A DNA stretch of 48,108 nt from contig NZ_SMMU01000027.1 in the NCBI RefSeq assembly GCF_004339665.1, forward strand, positions 1-48,108. The letters are read 5' to 3'. Below the pieces are notes generated by a model. That model saw only the letters and a list, made by a program, of their open reading frames with translations. It was not told the origin of the DNA and ran no database searches. Source of the DNA: Azotobacter chroococcum (lineage in GTDB: Bacteria; Pseudomonadota; Gammaproteobacteria; Pseudomonadales; Pseudomonadaceae). How positions within the stretch are numbered: the stretch's first letter is position 1; every line of letters begins with the position of its first letter. A program made the translations under genes and the position numbers. Below, one piece after another: positions 8,123 through 17,016 of the stretch.

Positions 8123-8580
8123 GGATTACTGCCCTTGTGATGTTTGGCTTCACCATGGCTCTTCATGACCTCCGCCATGTTCCCGTCTTCCTGCTCCGGT
8201 ATCCCTTGCGGCATGTTCAATACCTCGCTGTCGGCACCGTTCCGGGTTGTTCCGCTCGCCGGGAGCCGCCTTTGCCTGGGCCGGGGCTTCCGCTCTGCCT
8301 GGAGCGGGCACGGCGGTCGGCGACACTCCCTGTTATGGAGTCGCAGGGGAGCAGGCAGTTCCAGCGTTTCCAGATCGCATCGCGCCCGGCGGGTCTTCTT
8401 TCGCTGGCAATGTCCGGCGCAGCGGCCGATGGCCAGGCGCCGAAGGGGCGGTTGCATTTCTCTCGCAGAATAGCTGCCCGCCATGGGCTCTTCCAATGTC
8501 CGCCCATGGGCGTGTCGCCGCTCGCCGCGATGGCGGCCGCCCCGGGGCCGATCCGGCAGGCGCCGCGGACTCTCTTGCGT
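8123..8580. other. 458-bp spacer with no recognisable gene
   Basis: Only short unsupported reading frames occur on either strand, and none has a ribosome-binding site or a recognisable product. The part next to 8122 must hold the promoter of the ClpP-like gene. I see no hairpin terminator for the upstream endonuclease gene beyond its stop at 8581. No repeat of the families found elsewhere in the window is present. Confidence 0.5.
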
Positions 8581-9378
8581 TCAGCGCTGCTGCAGGGCCT
8601 TCAGGGCATCGCGCAGGCCGTCCTGCATCACCCCCCCGGCGCCGTCGAGGAGGCTGGTCATGACCCCGCCGAAGCCGCAGCGCCACAGCCCGACCTCGCC
8701 GACGTAGGGGTTGCCCCAGCCCATCTGGCAGGCGACTTCCTGGTTGCGCCGGCGCTCCCGTTCGCTGACCGGGTACTGGCGGTTCCAGGCCTCGTAGAGC
8801 TTGCGGTCCTGCGGGGACATGCGCAGCCTGTAGCGGTCGTGCATGTACAGGTAGATGCGCGCCACGGCGCCGCGCACCTCCTCGCGCGGCATCGCCTTGC
8901 GCGCCTGGAAGTCGACGACCATCCGGCAGCGGCCGTACTGATCGGGCTTTCGGTTCAGCATGGCGAAGCCGAAGTTGCTGCGGTCGCCGTTGACCTCGCC
9001 GATCGCCGGCACCAGGTTGTGCAGGTCGGCTTCGGCCGCGGCGAAGGCCGGGTCGTTGGCCGTGCAGTGCTCGCGTCCGCCCTTCTTCCAGCACTGGCGC
9101 TGATGGCCGATGACCCAGGCGGGAACCACGTGCTCCCACTCCAGCCGGCTGGCGCGCTGCGGGCTCTTGCGCGGCTGGTAGCCGCAGCTGGCGAGGTCGA
9201 CGCGATTGTCCCGGTAGCGGCACCCGCAGTAGAAGGTCAGCGGGTCGTCGGCATGGATCTCGCGGGCGATCTTCTTCGCGGCGCCGAAGGTTTCGGGCGG
9301 CTCGATATCGGTGAACAGGCTGCCGGCAACGGCCAGTGCGATGCCGGAAAGCAGTGACACTATCTTCTTTGCAACCAT
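8581..9378 (-). CDS. endA: secreted endonuclease I (EndA/Vvn type)
   Basis: 265 residues starting MVAKKIVSLLSGIALAVAGS, a signal peptide. The catalytic beta-beta-alpha-metal motif is visible: EWEHVVPAWV (the general-base His) and DLHNLVPAIGEVNGDRSNF (metal-binding Asn region). Multiple cysteines (YCGCRYRD, ASCGY, QCW, EHC, GRC, ACQMGW) match the disulfide-rich Vvn/EndA fold. It would cut DNA non-specifically in the periplasm or outside the cell. The ATG at 9378 is the first that places the signal peptide at the N-terminus; longer frames upstream are not protein-like. Confidence 0.9.
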   Translation of the reverse strand: MVAKKIVSLLSGIALAVAGSLFTDIEPPETFGAAKKIAREIHADDPLTFYCGCRYRDNRVDLASCGYQPRKSPQRASRLEWEHVVPAWVIGHQRQCWKKGGREHCTANDPAFAAAEADLHNLVPAIGEVNGDRSNFGFAMLNRKPDQYGRCRMVVDFQARKAMPREEVRGAVARIYLYMHDRYRLRMSPQDRKLYEAWNRQYPVSERERRRNQEVACQMGWGNPYVGEVGLWRCGFGGVMTSLLDGAGGVMQDGLRDALKALQQR

Positions 9379-9540
9379 CGACACGGTTCCATCAGTCGAG
9401 CGAAAGGAGGGCGATTCTACTGACGCCCCGGCGGCCGCTTCCATCGGCCGGGTCGCAGGCCGGGAGAGGCCTCTGAGCGTCCGCGGCAGGCGCCGAACGG
9501 GGGCGCACTTTCGGCGGGGCGGGCTGTCACAGCCACAATC

Positions 9541-9559
9541 TCGTAACAACCTGTTACGA
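9541..9559. promoter_or_regulatory. perfect palindrome, probable operator
   Basis: TCGTAACA-ACC-TGTTACGA: two perfect 8-bp arms around 3 bases, 26 bp upstream of the ATG at 9585. It is AT-richer than its surroundings, as expected of a repressor or activator site. The regulator is unknown; the motif is not one I can assign. It may control the small membrane protein at 9585 or, less likely, the divergent endA. Confidence 0.45.
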
Positions 9560-9584
9560 ATCGCCAGGCCAGGGAGGGCTGCCG

Positions 9585-9878
9585 ATGATTCTCGCCATCG
9601 TTCTTTTCGTTGGGTTCGCCTGTCTGGGCCTGTTCGTGGCCGGCGTGTGCCTGGGACGCTGGATGCGTTCGCCTTCGCCTCCGCAGGCGGATCTGCAGGC
9701 GGCGGACGACGCCAGTCTGTTTCTCGGTTGGGACGGGCTGGCTCCCGAGGAGCGCAAGCGCCGGCTGGCGCTGTATCGGGAGCGGGTGCTGGTGCGCAGC
9801 GCCGAGCAGGACCGGGCCTGGCTGAAGCAGTGCCTGGAGGGCAAGGGCGAAGTGCCCCGCACTACCCGGGACTTTTAG
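9585..9878 (+). CDS. small membrane protein (97 aa), unknown function
   Basis: MILAIVLFVGFACLGLFVAG makes one N-terminal transmembrane helix. A cytoplasmic-looking charged tail follows (LAPEERKRRLALYRERVLVRSAEQDRAWLKQCLEGKG). GGGAGGGCTGCCG-ATG is a good ribosome-binding arrangement. No family recognised. The tail is mostly helical and basic. A perfect palindrome lies just upstream and may regulate it. Confidence 0.65.
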   Translation: MILAIVLFVGFACLGLFVAGVCLGRWMRSPSPPQADLQAADDASLFLGWDGLAPEERKRRLALYRERVLVRSAEQDRAWLKQCLEGKGEVPRTTRDF

Positions 9879-9977
9879 GCGCTGCCGCCCCTGTACCGTT
9901 CGTCCGGCCTCGGCAAACTATCGCTGCGTTCTGCCAGTCTATTCAGGTGTCACTTACGGAAATTAAGGAGACGACAG

Positions 9978-10169
9978 ATGGGCAGTACTTCCGACAAGAT
10001 CAAGGGCACCGCCAACGAGGCCGCCGGCAAGATCAAGAAGGGGATCGGCGGAGCCACCGACAACCGGACCCTGGAGGGTGAGGGGCGCGCTCAGGAGTCC
10101 CGCGGCAAGGCCCAGAAGGCCAAGGGCGAGGTGAAGGACGCAGTCAAGCGCGGTATCGACCGGGCCTGA
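9978..10169 (+). CDS. CsbD-family stress protein
   Basis: 63 residues ([20 protein letters not shown]...), rich in Lys, Gly, Ala and Glu with no hydrophobic core, typical of CsbD-like proteins. These are abundant, largely disordered stress proteins under general-stress control in many bacteria; the molecular role is unknown. AAGGAG stands eight bases before the ATG. A terminator-like hairpin follows at 10237. Confidence 0.9.
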   Translation: MGSTSDKIKGTANEAAGKIKKGIGGATDNRTLEGEGRAQESRGKAQKAKGEVKDAVKRGIDRA

Positions 10170-10236
10170 GCCTCGGGGCGGCGAAACCGACCGCAACCAT
10201 CCCCTGCAACGGCGCCCCGACGCCGCCCAGCCTGCC

Positions 10237-10258
10237 AATGCCCGCTTTCGCGGGCATT
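10237..10258 (+). terminator. intrinsic-terminator-like hairpin after csbD-like gene
   Basis: AATGCCCGC-TTTC-GCGGGCATT, a perfect 9-bp stem with a four-base loop, followed by GCCTTGTC. The T-run is poor, so efficiency is uncertain. It lies between the plus-strand CsbD gene and the convergent hydrolase gene and could serve both. Confidence 0.6.
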
Positions 10259-10283
10259 GCCTTGTCTGGGGACTCCGTATCCC

Positions 10284-11108
10284 TCAGCCCTCGATGACGA
10301 AGCGCAGCAGATCATGGTTGAAGCGTTCCACCTCGATCTGCGCCAGGCCGTGCGAGCCGCCCGGATAGACGAGCAGGGTGGCGTTCGGCACCAGCTGCAC
10401 GGCGCGCCGGGCCGAGGCGTCGATCGGCACGATCTGGTCGTCGTCGCCGTGCACGATCAGGGTCGGCACGTCGAACTTCTTCAGGTCCTCGCTGAAGTCG
10501 GTTTCGGAGAACTGCGCGATGCAGTCGTAGGCCGGCTTGATGCCGGCGCTCATGCCCTGCAGCCAGAAGGCGTCGCGCAGGCCCTCGGAGACCTGCGCCC
10601 CGGGCCGGTTGAAGCCGTAGAAGGTGGTCGGCAGGTCCTTGAAGAACTGCGCGCGGTTCTCCAGCACGCCCTGGCGGATGCCGTCGAACACCTCCTTCGG
10701 CAGGCCGCCGGGATTGTTCGGGGTCTTCAGCATCAAGGGCGGCACCGCGCCCAGCAGCACCACCTTGGCCACCCGCGCCGTGCCGTGGCGGCCGACGTAG
10801 CGGGCCACCTCGCCGCCGCCGGTGGAGTGGCCGACCAGCACGGCATCCTGCACGTCGAGCACGTCCAGCAGCTGCGCCAGGTCGTCGGCGTACTGGTCCA
10901 TGTGGTTGCCGTCCCAGGTCTGTTGCGAACGGCCATGGCCGCGGCGGTCGTGGGCGATCACCCGGTAGCCGCGCTGGCCGAGAAACAGCATCTGGGCGTC
11001 CCAGGCGTCGGCGCAGAGCGGCCAGCCGTGGGAGAAGACGATCGGCTGGCCCGATCCCCAGTCCTTGTAGAAGAGGGTGGTGCCGTCTTGGAGCGTCAGG
11101 ATGGACAT
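10284..11108 (-). CDS. alpha/beta-hydrolase, non-haem chloroperoxidase type
   Basis: 274 residues. The alpha/beta-hydrolase pattern is complete: oxyanion-loop HGWPL, nucleophile elbow GHSTGG, acid in [10 protein letters not shown] and catalytic His in GGSHGL. The overall sequence ([35 protein letters not shown]) is that of bacterial cofactor-free haloperoxidase/perhydrolase-like esterases. Physiological substrate is unknown; these usually act as esterases. Start ATG at 11108 with GAGGAAA upstream. It stands alone, facing away from asmA. Confidence 0.9.
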   Translation of the reverse strand: MSILTLQDGTTLFYKDWGSGQPIVFSHGWPLCADAWDAQMLFLGQRGYRVIAHDRRGHGRSQQTWDGNHMDQYADDLAQLLDVLDVQDAVLVGHSTGGGEVARYVGRHGTARVAKVVLLGAVPPLMLKTPNNPGGLPKEVFDGIRQGVLENRAQFFKDLPTTFYGFNRPGAQVSEGLRDAFWLQGMSAGIKPAYDCIAQFSETDFSEDLKKFDVPTLIVHGDDDQIVPIDASARRAVQLVPNATLLVYPGGSHGLAQIEVERFNHDLLRFVIEG

Positions 11109-11312
11109 GCCGGGTTTCCTCGTGTGGGATGCGGCGTCCGCAGGCGTGGCGCCGCAGGGGTTCCCGATTACGACCCTGCCGCCGGGCGATAGTGCTGGCC
11201 GCCCGGCGGCCGGGGACCGCTCATCACTGCAGCAGGAGTCATCGCCGCCTTTCGCCAGTCGATACAAAAAAGCTGCTGCCCGCGCAGCGGGTCGGGACAG
11301 GCGGAGACAGGC

Positions 11313-13355
11313 ATGGCGCGTAGCGGAAAGATCCTCGTCGGGGTGCTGGGCGGTCTGGCGGTGCTGATCGTCGTCCTGGTTGTGCTCGTCGCGACCTTCG
11401 ACTGGAATCGGCTCAAGCCACGGATCAACGCGCAGGTTTCCGAAGCCCTGAACCGTCCCTTCGCCATCGAGGGCGACCTGGCGGTGCGCTGGCGGCGCCC
11501 GGCGGAGGAGTCCGGCTGGCGCGCCTGGGTGCCCTGGCCGCAGATCAGCGCCGAGGCGTTGCGCCTGGGCAATCCGGACTGGGCCAGGGGCGAGCGCTTC
11601 GTCAGCCTCGAGCGGGTCGAGCTGGAACTGGCACCGCTGGCCCTCCTCGGCAAGACCGTGCGCATCCCGCAGGTCCGGCTGACCGGCGCGGACGCCAGTC
11701 TCGAGCGCCGGGCCGACGGTCGCGCCAACTGGACCTTCGACCAAGGCGACAAAACCGAGGACGAGGCGCCGTCGCCCTGGACCCTGGACATCGGCACCGT
11801 GCAGTTCGACCGGGCGCGCATACGGGTCGACGACCAGGTGCTCAAGGCCGATCTGCAGGCGGACGTCGCGCCCCTCGGTGCGCCGATCCCTTTCGAGCAG
11901 GTGGTCGGCAAGGCGCAGGCCGAGCGTGCCATCCGCGAGGGCGCCCGGCCCCAGGACTACGCCTTCGCCTGGACGGCGCAGGGGCGCTACCGCGGCCAGC
12001 CGCTGGCCGGCGAGGGCAAGGTCGGCGGGCTGCTGGCCCTGCAGGACACTCGGCTGCCGTTTCCCGTGCAGGTCGACCTGCGCGCCGGGAAAACCCGCCT
12101 GCGCGCCGAAGGCGTGCTGGTCGCGCCGCGCCAGCTCAGCGCGCTGGACCTGCGCCTGCGCCTGTCCGGCGACAGCCTGGCCAGCCTGCATTCCTTGATC
12201 GGCGTGACCCTGCCGGACACCGCCGCCTATTCCACCCGCGGGCGGCTGACCGCCGACCTGCGCGACCCGGAGGGCGCCGAGTACCGCTATCGGGAGTTCA
12301 GCGGCAAGATCGGCGACAGCGACATCCACGGCGACCTGACCTATGTGGCGCGCAAGCCGCGGCCCAAGCTGTCCGGCGCGCTGACCTCCAACCAGCTGCT
12401 GTTCCGCGACCTCGGCCCGCTGATCGGCGCCGACACCGAGGCCGAGCGCGAGAAATCCAGACAGCCGCCGAACAAGGCTCTGCCGGTGGAGGAGTTCCGC
12501 ACCGAACGCTGGCGCGACATGGACGCCGACGTGCGCTTCGAGGGCAAGCGCATCGTCCGGCGCAAGCAGCTGCCGATCACCGACCTGTCCACCCATGTCC
12601 TGCTCGAGGACGGCAGGCTGCGCCTCGACCCGCTGCGCCTGGGCGTCGCCGGCGGACGCCTGGACACCAGGGTGTCCCTCGACGGCCGGAAGACGCCGCT
12701 GAACGGCCGGGTGCGGATGAGCATCCGCGGCCTCGAACTCAAGCGCCTGTTCCCCACCGTCGAGACCATGCGCGACAGCCTCGGCGAGCTGAACGGCGAC
12801 GCCAGCCTGCGCGGCACCGGCAACTCGGTGGCCGCCCTGCTCGGCTCGGCCGACGGCGAACTGAAGCTGCTGGTCAACGACGGCACCATCAGCCGGGCGC
12901 TGATGGAGCTCGCCGGGCTGAACGTCGGCAGCTACGTCGTCGAGCGCCTGTTCGGCGATGAGGAGGTCCCGATCAACTGCGCGGCGGCGGACATCGGCTT
13001 CAAGAACGGCCTGGCGACTCCGCGGCTGTTCGTCTTCGACACGGAAAACGCGGTGGTCACCATCGACGGCTCGGTCAACTTCAAGAGCGAGGCGCTGGAC
13101 ATCGACATCGTGCCCAAGTCCAAGGGCGTGCGGATCATCTCGCTGCGCTCGCCGCTCTACGTGCGCGGCACCTTCAAGAACCCCGATCCGGGCGTGCATG
13201 CCGAAGGCCTGATCGCGCGCGGCGCCGGCATGGTGGCGCTCGGCGCCGCCGTCGCCCCGGTGGCCGGCCTGCTCGCGCTCATCGCGCCCAGCGCCGAACA
13301 GCCGAACCGCTGCAGACCCATGCTGGAGCAGATAAGGACCAGCCGGGCCGACTGA
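11313..13355 (+). CDS. AsmA-family envelope protein
   Basis: 680 residues. An N-terminal transmembrane helix ([20 protein letters not shown]) leads into [18 protein letters not shown], the AsmA start. A long periplasmic beta-rich region and the conserved AsmA C-terminal part follow ([25 protein letters not shown], then [20 protein letters not shown] and [13 protein letters not shown]). AsmA-like proteins span the periplasm as hydrophobic grooves and are thought to carry phospholipid to the outer membrane. The last codons (GAGCAGATAAGGACC...) are duplicated downstream at 13561. Transcribed alone; divergent from the hydrolase gene. Confidence 0.9.
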   Translation: MARSGKILVGVLGGLAVLIVVLVVLVATFDWNRLKPRINAQVSEALNRPFAIEGDLAVRWRRPAEESGWRAWVPWPQISAEALRLGNPDWARGERFVSLERVELELAPLALLGKTVRIPQVRLTGADASLERRADGRANWTFDQGDKTEDEAPSPWTLDIGTVQFDRARIRVDDQVLKADLQADVAPLGAPIPFEQVVGKAQAERAIREGARPQDYAFAWTAQGRYRGQPLAGEGKVGGLLALQDTRLPFPVQVDLRAGKTRLRAEGVLVAPRQLSALDLRLRLSGDSLASLHSLIGVTLPDTAAYSTRGRLTADLRDPEGAEYRYREFSGKIGDSDIHGDLTYVARKPRPKLSGALTSNQLLFRDLGPLIGADTEAEREKSRQPPNKALPVEEFRTERWRDMDADVRFEGKRIVRRKQLPITDLSTHVLLEDGRLRLDPLRLGVAGGRLDTRVSLDGRKTPLNGRVRMSIRGLELKRLFPTVETMRDSLGELNGDASLRGTGNSVAALLGSADGELKLLVNDGTISRALMELAGLNVGSYVVERLFGDEEVPINCAAADIGFKNGLATPRLFVFDTENAVVTIDGSVNFKSEALDIDIVPKSKGVRIISLRSPLYVRGTFKNPDPGVHAEGLIARGAGMVALGAAVAPVAGLLALIAPSAEQPNRCRPMLEQIRTSRAD

Positions 13356-13407
13356 TGCCCACCCCTTTCAAGGTCTTCGGCCGGCTGCTTGCCGGCAAGA
13401 AGTGCAA

Positions 13408-13552
13408 CGTGCCCACGCAGGAGCGTGGGCACGATCATCCTCGTCGCTTAGGCTCCCACGCTCCTGCGTGGGAGCCTAGGGCCGGGCGCTCCGGCGCCTC
13501 AGGCGCCTCAGGCGCCCCTGCGGCGCGCCCACGCGGAAGCGCGGGCACGATC
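13408..13552. repeat. composite REP-like element, copy A
   Basis: Three palindromes in 145 bp: CGTGCCCACGCAGGAGCGTGGGCACG (13408-13433) and GGCTCCCACGCTCCTGCGTGGGAGCC (13451-13476) with perfect arms, and a weaker CGCCCACGCGG...GCGGGCACG at 13525-13549. GGCGCCTCA is repeated in tandem between the last two. It sits between two convergent genes (asmA and the GCS2 ligase), as REP/BIME elements usually do. The strong hairpins may act as transcript ends or gyrase/IHF sites, as in other REP families. Confidence 0.85.
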
Positions 13553-13560
13553 AAATGCCC

Positions 13561-13592
13561 GAGCAGATGAGGACCAGCCAGGCCGACTGATG
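13561..13592. repeat. 32-bp direct repeat of the asmA 3' end
   Basis: This stretch matches 13326-13357 (the last codons and stop of asmA) at 30 of 32 positions. The two copies flank the composite REP element, so the REP block lies inside a duplication. It has the look of a scar left when the repeat entered the end of asmA. Confidence 0.8.
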
Positions 13593-13600
13593 TCCGCTCC

Positions 13601-14731
13601 TCAGCAGGCCGCCGCCCGCGGCAGACGGTCGGCCAGCCCGCCCGCATGGAACAGCCGGCCGCTGGCGCGCAGGCCGTGGGCCGGCGTGCTGCGGCTCGAC
13701 AGCAGCCGGGCCAGCGGCGCCAGGCCTTCGATGGCGGCGGAATTGCCGGCGCGGTCGAGGGCTTCGGCGGCGGCGTACAGGGCGGCACGGGCGCCGTTGC
13801 GGATCTCGGGATCGTCGAAGGCGTGCAGCGCGGCGCGGCGGTACAGCGCCACGTCCGGGGTCTCGCTGCGCCCGCGCAGGTTGCTCGCCAGGCAGATGCC
13901 GGTCAGCAGGTGGCAGCAGGCGGCCAGCAGCTCCACCGAGGGCATCGCATCGAAGGCCTTGAACTCGATGCGCCCGGCTTCCCGCGCCAGCCGCGCCGGG
14001 CGCAGCAGCGGCGAGCGCCCGGCCTGCTCGGCGTATTCCTCGAGGCCGAGGAACAGCTTGACCGCCGGGCGCCGGTCGCAGCGCAGCCAGGTGCGTCGCG
14101 ACCAGCCGTGCCAGGGTCGCCCGGCGCAGTACGGCGAGCTGAAGCTGAAGGGCACGATGTAGGGCGCGTAGTGGTTGAGCTTGCGCGCGGCGTCGAGGTT
14201 GCGCTTGGTGCTCCACTCGGGCAGCGAGAGGTTGAGATCCGGGCCGTAGGTCAGCATCGACAGCTCCATGCCCTCGTACTCGCGGTCCTCGGCGCGCAAG
14301 CGCTGCTCGAAGGCGTTGAGCGGCGGGTTGTAGCCATACTGGGTGCGCAGCGGGTCGAAGCCGGCGATGGCCAGGCCCAGGCCGTCGCGCTCGAGGCGCG
14401 CGGCGAGCTGGCGCTCGATGTCGAGCAGGCTGTCGATGGCGGGCGCGACGCCGGGCAACGGCGGGGTGCGGATCTCCACGCCCTTGGCGACGAAGCCGCA
14501 GAAGCGCCCGTCCGGGTCGAAGCGTTCGTCGCCTTCCAGATACCAATAGCCGCTGCGGATGCCCTGGTCGCCCTCGGCCAGCGCCGGATCGCCGAGGCCG
14601 GGCTTGTCGGCCAGCAGGTCGGCGAGCCGGGCGACGTCCAGGCTGTGGATGTCGCGCAGGCGGCCGGCCTGCGGGCCGCGGGTGTCGACCAGCAGGTATT
14701 CGAATTCGATGCCGTAGTCCACGGCCGGCAT
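13601..14731 (-). CDS. GCS2-type glutamate-cysteine-ligase-like (carboxylate-amine ligase) protein
   Basis: 376 residues. The N-terminus MPAVDYGIEFEYLLVD carries the GxExE-type metal/ATP motif of the GCS2 family (compare YbdK). Also family-like are GVEIRTPPLPG, RTQYGYNPPLN, a LSLPEW segment and FKAFDAMPSVELLAACCHLL. These enzymes join an amino acid carboxylate to an amine with ATP. The gene follows the nitroreductase by four bases and is the last of a five-gene operon, so the product probably attaches glutamate (or similar) to a metabolite made by that operon. The exact substrate is unknown. The C-terminus ends just before the 13561 repeat. Confidence 0.75.
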   Translation of the reverse strand: MPAVDYGIEFEYLLVDTRGPQAGRLRDIHSLDVARLADLLADKPGLGDPALAEGDQGIRSGYWYLEGDERFDPDGRFCGFVAKGVEIRTPPLPGVAPAIDSLLDIERQLAARLERDGLGLAIAGFDPLRTQYGYNPPLNAFEQRLRAEDREYEGMELSMLTYGPDLNLSLPEWSTKRNLDAARKLNHYAPYIVPFSFSSPYCAGRPWHGWSRRTWLRCDRRPAVKLFLGLEEYAEQAGRSPLLRPARLAREAGRIEFKAFDAMPSVELLAACCHLLTGICLASNLRGRSETPDVALYRRAALHAFDDPEIRNGARAALYAAAEALDRAGNSAAIEGLAPLARLLSSRSTPAHGLRASGRLFHAGGLADRLPRAAAC

Positions 14732-14735
14732 CGGC

Positions 14736-15320
14736 CTAGATCCAGTGGAGGACGTCGTAGGGGTCTGGCACAGCCTCATGGGTTGTCTCCTCGGCGCGTT
14801 GCGGCGTTCCCAGGTAGAGAAAGCCGACGATCTGCTCGTCTTCGTCCAGTCCCAGCTCGCGGTGGAAGCCGCGGTCGTACATCAGCCAGCCCGAGCGCCA
14901 CAGGCCGCCGTAGCCCAGGGCGCGGGCGGCCAGCTGCAGGGTCAGCACGCTGCAGGCGGCGCACAGCTGCTGGTCGAACAGCGGCACCACCTCGCTCGGC
15001 CGCGGGCTGGCCACCACGGTGATCACCAGCGGCGCGCGGTGCGGCATGCGCGGGGCGCGGGCGATCTCCGCCTCGCTGCGCCCGGCGGCCACGGCGGCGC
15101 GCTGCATGGCCCGGCCCAGGCGGTCCAGGCCCGCGTCGCGGGCGGCGAGAAATCGGTAGGGGCGCAGGTGTTGAAAGTCTGGCACGCGCAGCGCGGCGCG
15201 CAGGATCAATGCCAGCTCCGCGTCGTTCGGCCCGGGCGCGCGCAGGCTGTGGCAGGAGCGGCGGTTGAGCAGCAGGCCGAGGGCGGAATCTGCCGCGGGG
15301 ATCGGGGTCATTCCGCCCAT
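14736..15320 (-). CDS. nitroreductase-family flavoprotein
   Basis: 194 residues. LLLNRRSCHSLRAPGPNDAEL is the FMN-binding Arg-Arg-Ser start of the family, followed by HLRPYRFLAARD and the later GYGGLWRSGWLMYDRGF and VGFLYLGTP segments. It is close to the single-domain YdjA type. It would use NAD(P)H to reduce a nitro, quinone or ring substrate, cytoplasmic. Start ATG at 15320 has AGGAGG upstream; the alternative ATG at 15311 makes an ATGA overlap with the ABC ATPase. It is the fourth gene of the operon that begins at 18059. Confidence 0.85.
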   Translation of the reverse strand: MGGMTPIPAADSALGLLLNRRSCHSLRAPGPNDAELALILRAALRVPDFQHLRPYRFLAARDAGLDRLGRAMQRAAVAAGRSEAEIARAPRMPHRAPLVITVVASPRPSEVVPLFDQQLCAACSVLTLQLAARALGYGGLWRSGWLMYDRGFHRELGLDEDEQIVGFLYLGTPQRAEETTHEAVPDPYDVLHWI

Positions 15321-16315
15321 GGCAGCTCCTCCTCAATGCGCAGACCGGCGCGCAGCCGTTCGCGGATGCCCATCAGGCCGGCGTCCAGGCGCTCGATGCG
15401 CTGCAGGTTGCGGCGCTCGGCCGGGCTGGTGTCGAGCACCTCGGCGATGCCGCCGTTGCGGATCACCAGCCGCCGCGCGCCGCGCAGCGCGAGCAGCGGG
15501 TCGTGGGTGGAGATCAGCACGATCTTGGCGCCGCCGACCAGCAGGTCCAGGGCGCGCTTGCGATCGACCCCGGCGTTCTCGATCTCGTCGATCAGCACCA
15601 CCGGCGAGGCCGACAGCAGCGCCGCGTCGGCGATCATCAGCGCCCGCGTCTGGCCGCCGGAGAGCTGGGTGACGGCGCTGTCGGCGGCGAACTTCTCGCC
15701 GGTCAGGGCGTTGGCGCAGGCGATCACGGTGCGCGCCATGCCTTGCGGGTCGGCGACCATCCGGCAGCGGGCGTGCATCTCGATCAACTCGCGCGCGCTG
15801 AGGTCGACGACGAAGTTCATGTTCTGCGAGAGCTGCGCGACCAGCTTGCGGTCCGGCGCGTAGCGGCGCTCGGCCGGCGGCTCGGCGCCGTTGATCAGCA
15901 CCCGCCGTCCGGTCGGCGTGTCGCCCTGGGCCAGGCACTCGATGTCGGCGAGCAGGCGACTCTTGCCCGAGCCGGTCGGTCCGATGATGCAGACGATCTC
16001 CCCGGCGCGAAAGACCAGCTCCAGGTCTTCGGCGCGGCCGCTCTTGTCGCGCCCGCCGAGCAGGGTGAGGCTGTCGACCCGCGCGTCCGGCGCCTCGGCC
16101 AGGGCGCGCACCTCGGCGACCAGCCGCTCCAGGTGGTCGAGTAGCTGGCCGCGCTGCATGCCGGCGTCGAACAGCGCCTCGTCGGGCAGTCCGGCCAGCC
16201 ACTGGGCGAGGCTGGCGCCGGGCGCGGCAGAGGGCAGGGCGAGGGCGGCGACGAATTCGGCCACTTGCGGATGGCGCTCCAACAGCAGGGCGAAGGGCAG
16301 CTCGGCGAGGCTCAT
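15308..16315 (-). CDS. ABC-type ATPase without permease partner
   Basis: 335 residues. A helical N-terminal region of about 85 residues precedes an ABC ATPase. Walker A is GPTGSGKS (about 112-119), signature LSGGQTR, Walker B VVLIDEIEN and H-loop STHD. The N-terminal part (FALLLERHPQVAEFVAALAL) faintly resembles the DUF1858/ScdA_N helical domain seen in Fe-S and nitric-oxide repair proteins; this is a weak impression. No transmembrane subunit lies in the operon, so this may be a soluble ATPase such as SufC rather than an importer subunit. The start overlaps the stop of the upstream G protein by 4 nt. Confidence 0.8.
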   Translation of the reverse strand: MSLAELPFALLLERHPQVAEFVAALALPSAAPGASLAQWLAGLPDEALFDAGMQRGQLLDHLERLVAEVRALAEAPDARVDSLTLLGGRDKSGRAEDLELVFRAGEIVCIIGPTGSGKSRLLADIECLAQGDTPTGRRVLINGAEPPAERRYAPDRKLVAQLSQNMNFVVDLSARELIEMHARCRMVADPQGMARTVIACANALTGEKFAADSAVTQLSGGQTRALMIADAALLSASPVVLIDEIENAGVDRKRALDLLVGGAKIVLISTHDPLLALRGARRLVIRNGGIAEVLDTSPAERRNLQRIERLDAGLMGIRERLRAGLRIEEELPWAE

Positions 16316-17016
16316 CGGGACTCCTCCCGGTCGGCGAAGCGCATCTTCTTCACGTTGCCGCGCTGATGGGTCTCGCCGATGGCGGTTTCGCCGACGCAGT
16401 AGGGGCAGACCGCCGAAGGCATCGAGAAGCGCAGGCGGCTGCCTTCCAGGCTTGGCGTCGGCGCGGCGGCGCGGATGTGCCGGGCGAGGTCGGCGGCGCC
16501 CTGGCCGGTGAGGCCGTTGCAGAACAGCGCCGGCGCGCCGGGGTTGGCCAGACGCACGTGGAAGGCGAATACCTCGCGCTCGACCTGGGAGACGATGTCG
16601 CCCTTGGTGATCGCCACCAGGTCGGCCAGGCGCAGCATCGGGCCGATCTTCTTCGGCGTGTGCACGCCGGCCAGGGCGTCGACCACGCAGATCGCCAGCA
16701 CGCCGCCGATGTGCGGCGAGCAGCGGTTGCACAGCCCGGCGCTCTCGCTGAGCAGCACGTCGAGCCCCTGGCGCTGGCCCCAGGCCAGGCAGTCCTCGAT
16801 GTTGGAGACGAAATAGTGGTCCGGGCAGAGGGCGCCGGCCAGGCCGACCGCCACCGGGATCTCGTGCTGGGCATAGAGGCGCCCGTCGTCGCTGGACAGG
16901 GCGTCGAACTTGGCCACGCCGACGGCGAAGCCGTCCTGTTTCAGCAGCTTGGCGACCTGGAGAATGACCGAGGTCTTGCCGACCGACGGCGAGCCGGCCA
17001 CGGTGATCAGTTGCAT
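16312..17016 (-). CDS. UreG/HypB/CobW-like P-loop G protein with CxxC motifs
   Basis: 234 residues. P-loop GSPSVGKTS at 8-16 and a TKGD nucleotide-base motif at 137-140 mark a SIMIBI-class GTPase of the type that hands metals to enzymes (UreG, HypB, CobW). Added cysteines are notable: ESAGLCNRCSPH (Cys96, Cys99) in the middle and CPYC (204-207) near the C-terminus, suitable for metal or Fe-S binding. It overlaps the upstream binding-protein gene by 10 nt and the downstream ATPase by 4 nt, implying tight coupling. The metal and client are unknown. Confidence 0.75.
   Translation of the reverse strand: MQLITVAGSPSVGKTSVILQVAKLLKQDGFAVGVAKFDALSSDDGRLYAQHEIPVAVGLAGALCPDHYFVSNIEDCLAWGQRQGLDVLLSESAGLCNRCSPHIGGVLAICVVDALAGVHTPKKIGPMLRLADLVAITKGDIVSQVEREVFAFHVRLANPGAPALFCNGLTGQGAADLARHIRAAAPTPSLEGSRLRFSMPSAVCPYCVGETAIGETHQRGNVKKMRFADREESR

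Noticed and set aside
8119-8496. 125-codon minus-strand frame as a gene
   Set aside because: No ribosome-binding site, low-complexity Arg/Pro/Gly-rich product and no recognisable domain; typical of shadow frames in GC-rich DNA.
13408-13552. CRISPR array
   Set aside because: Palindromes are few, unevenly spaced and dispersed over the window; there are no cas genes.
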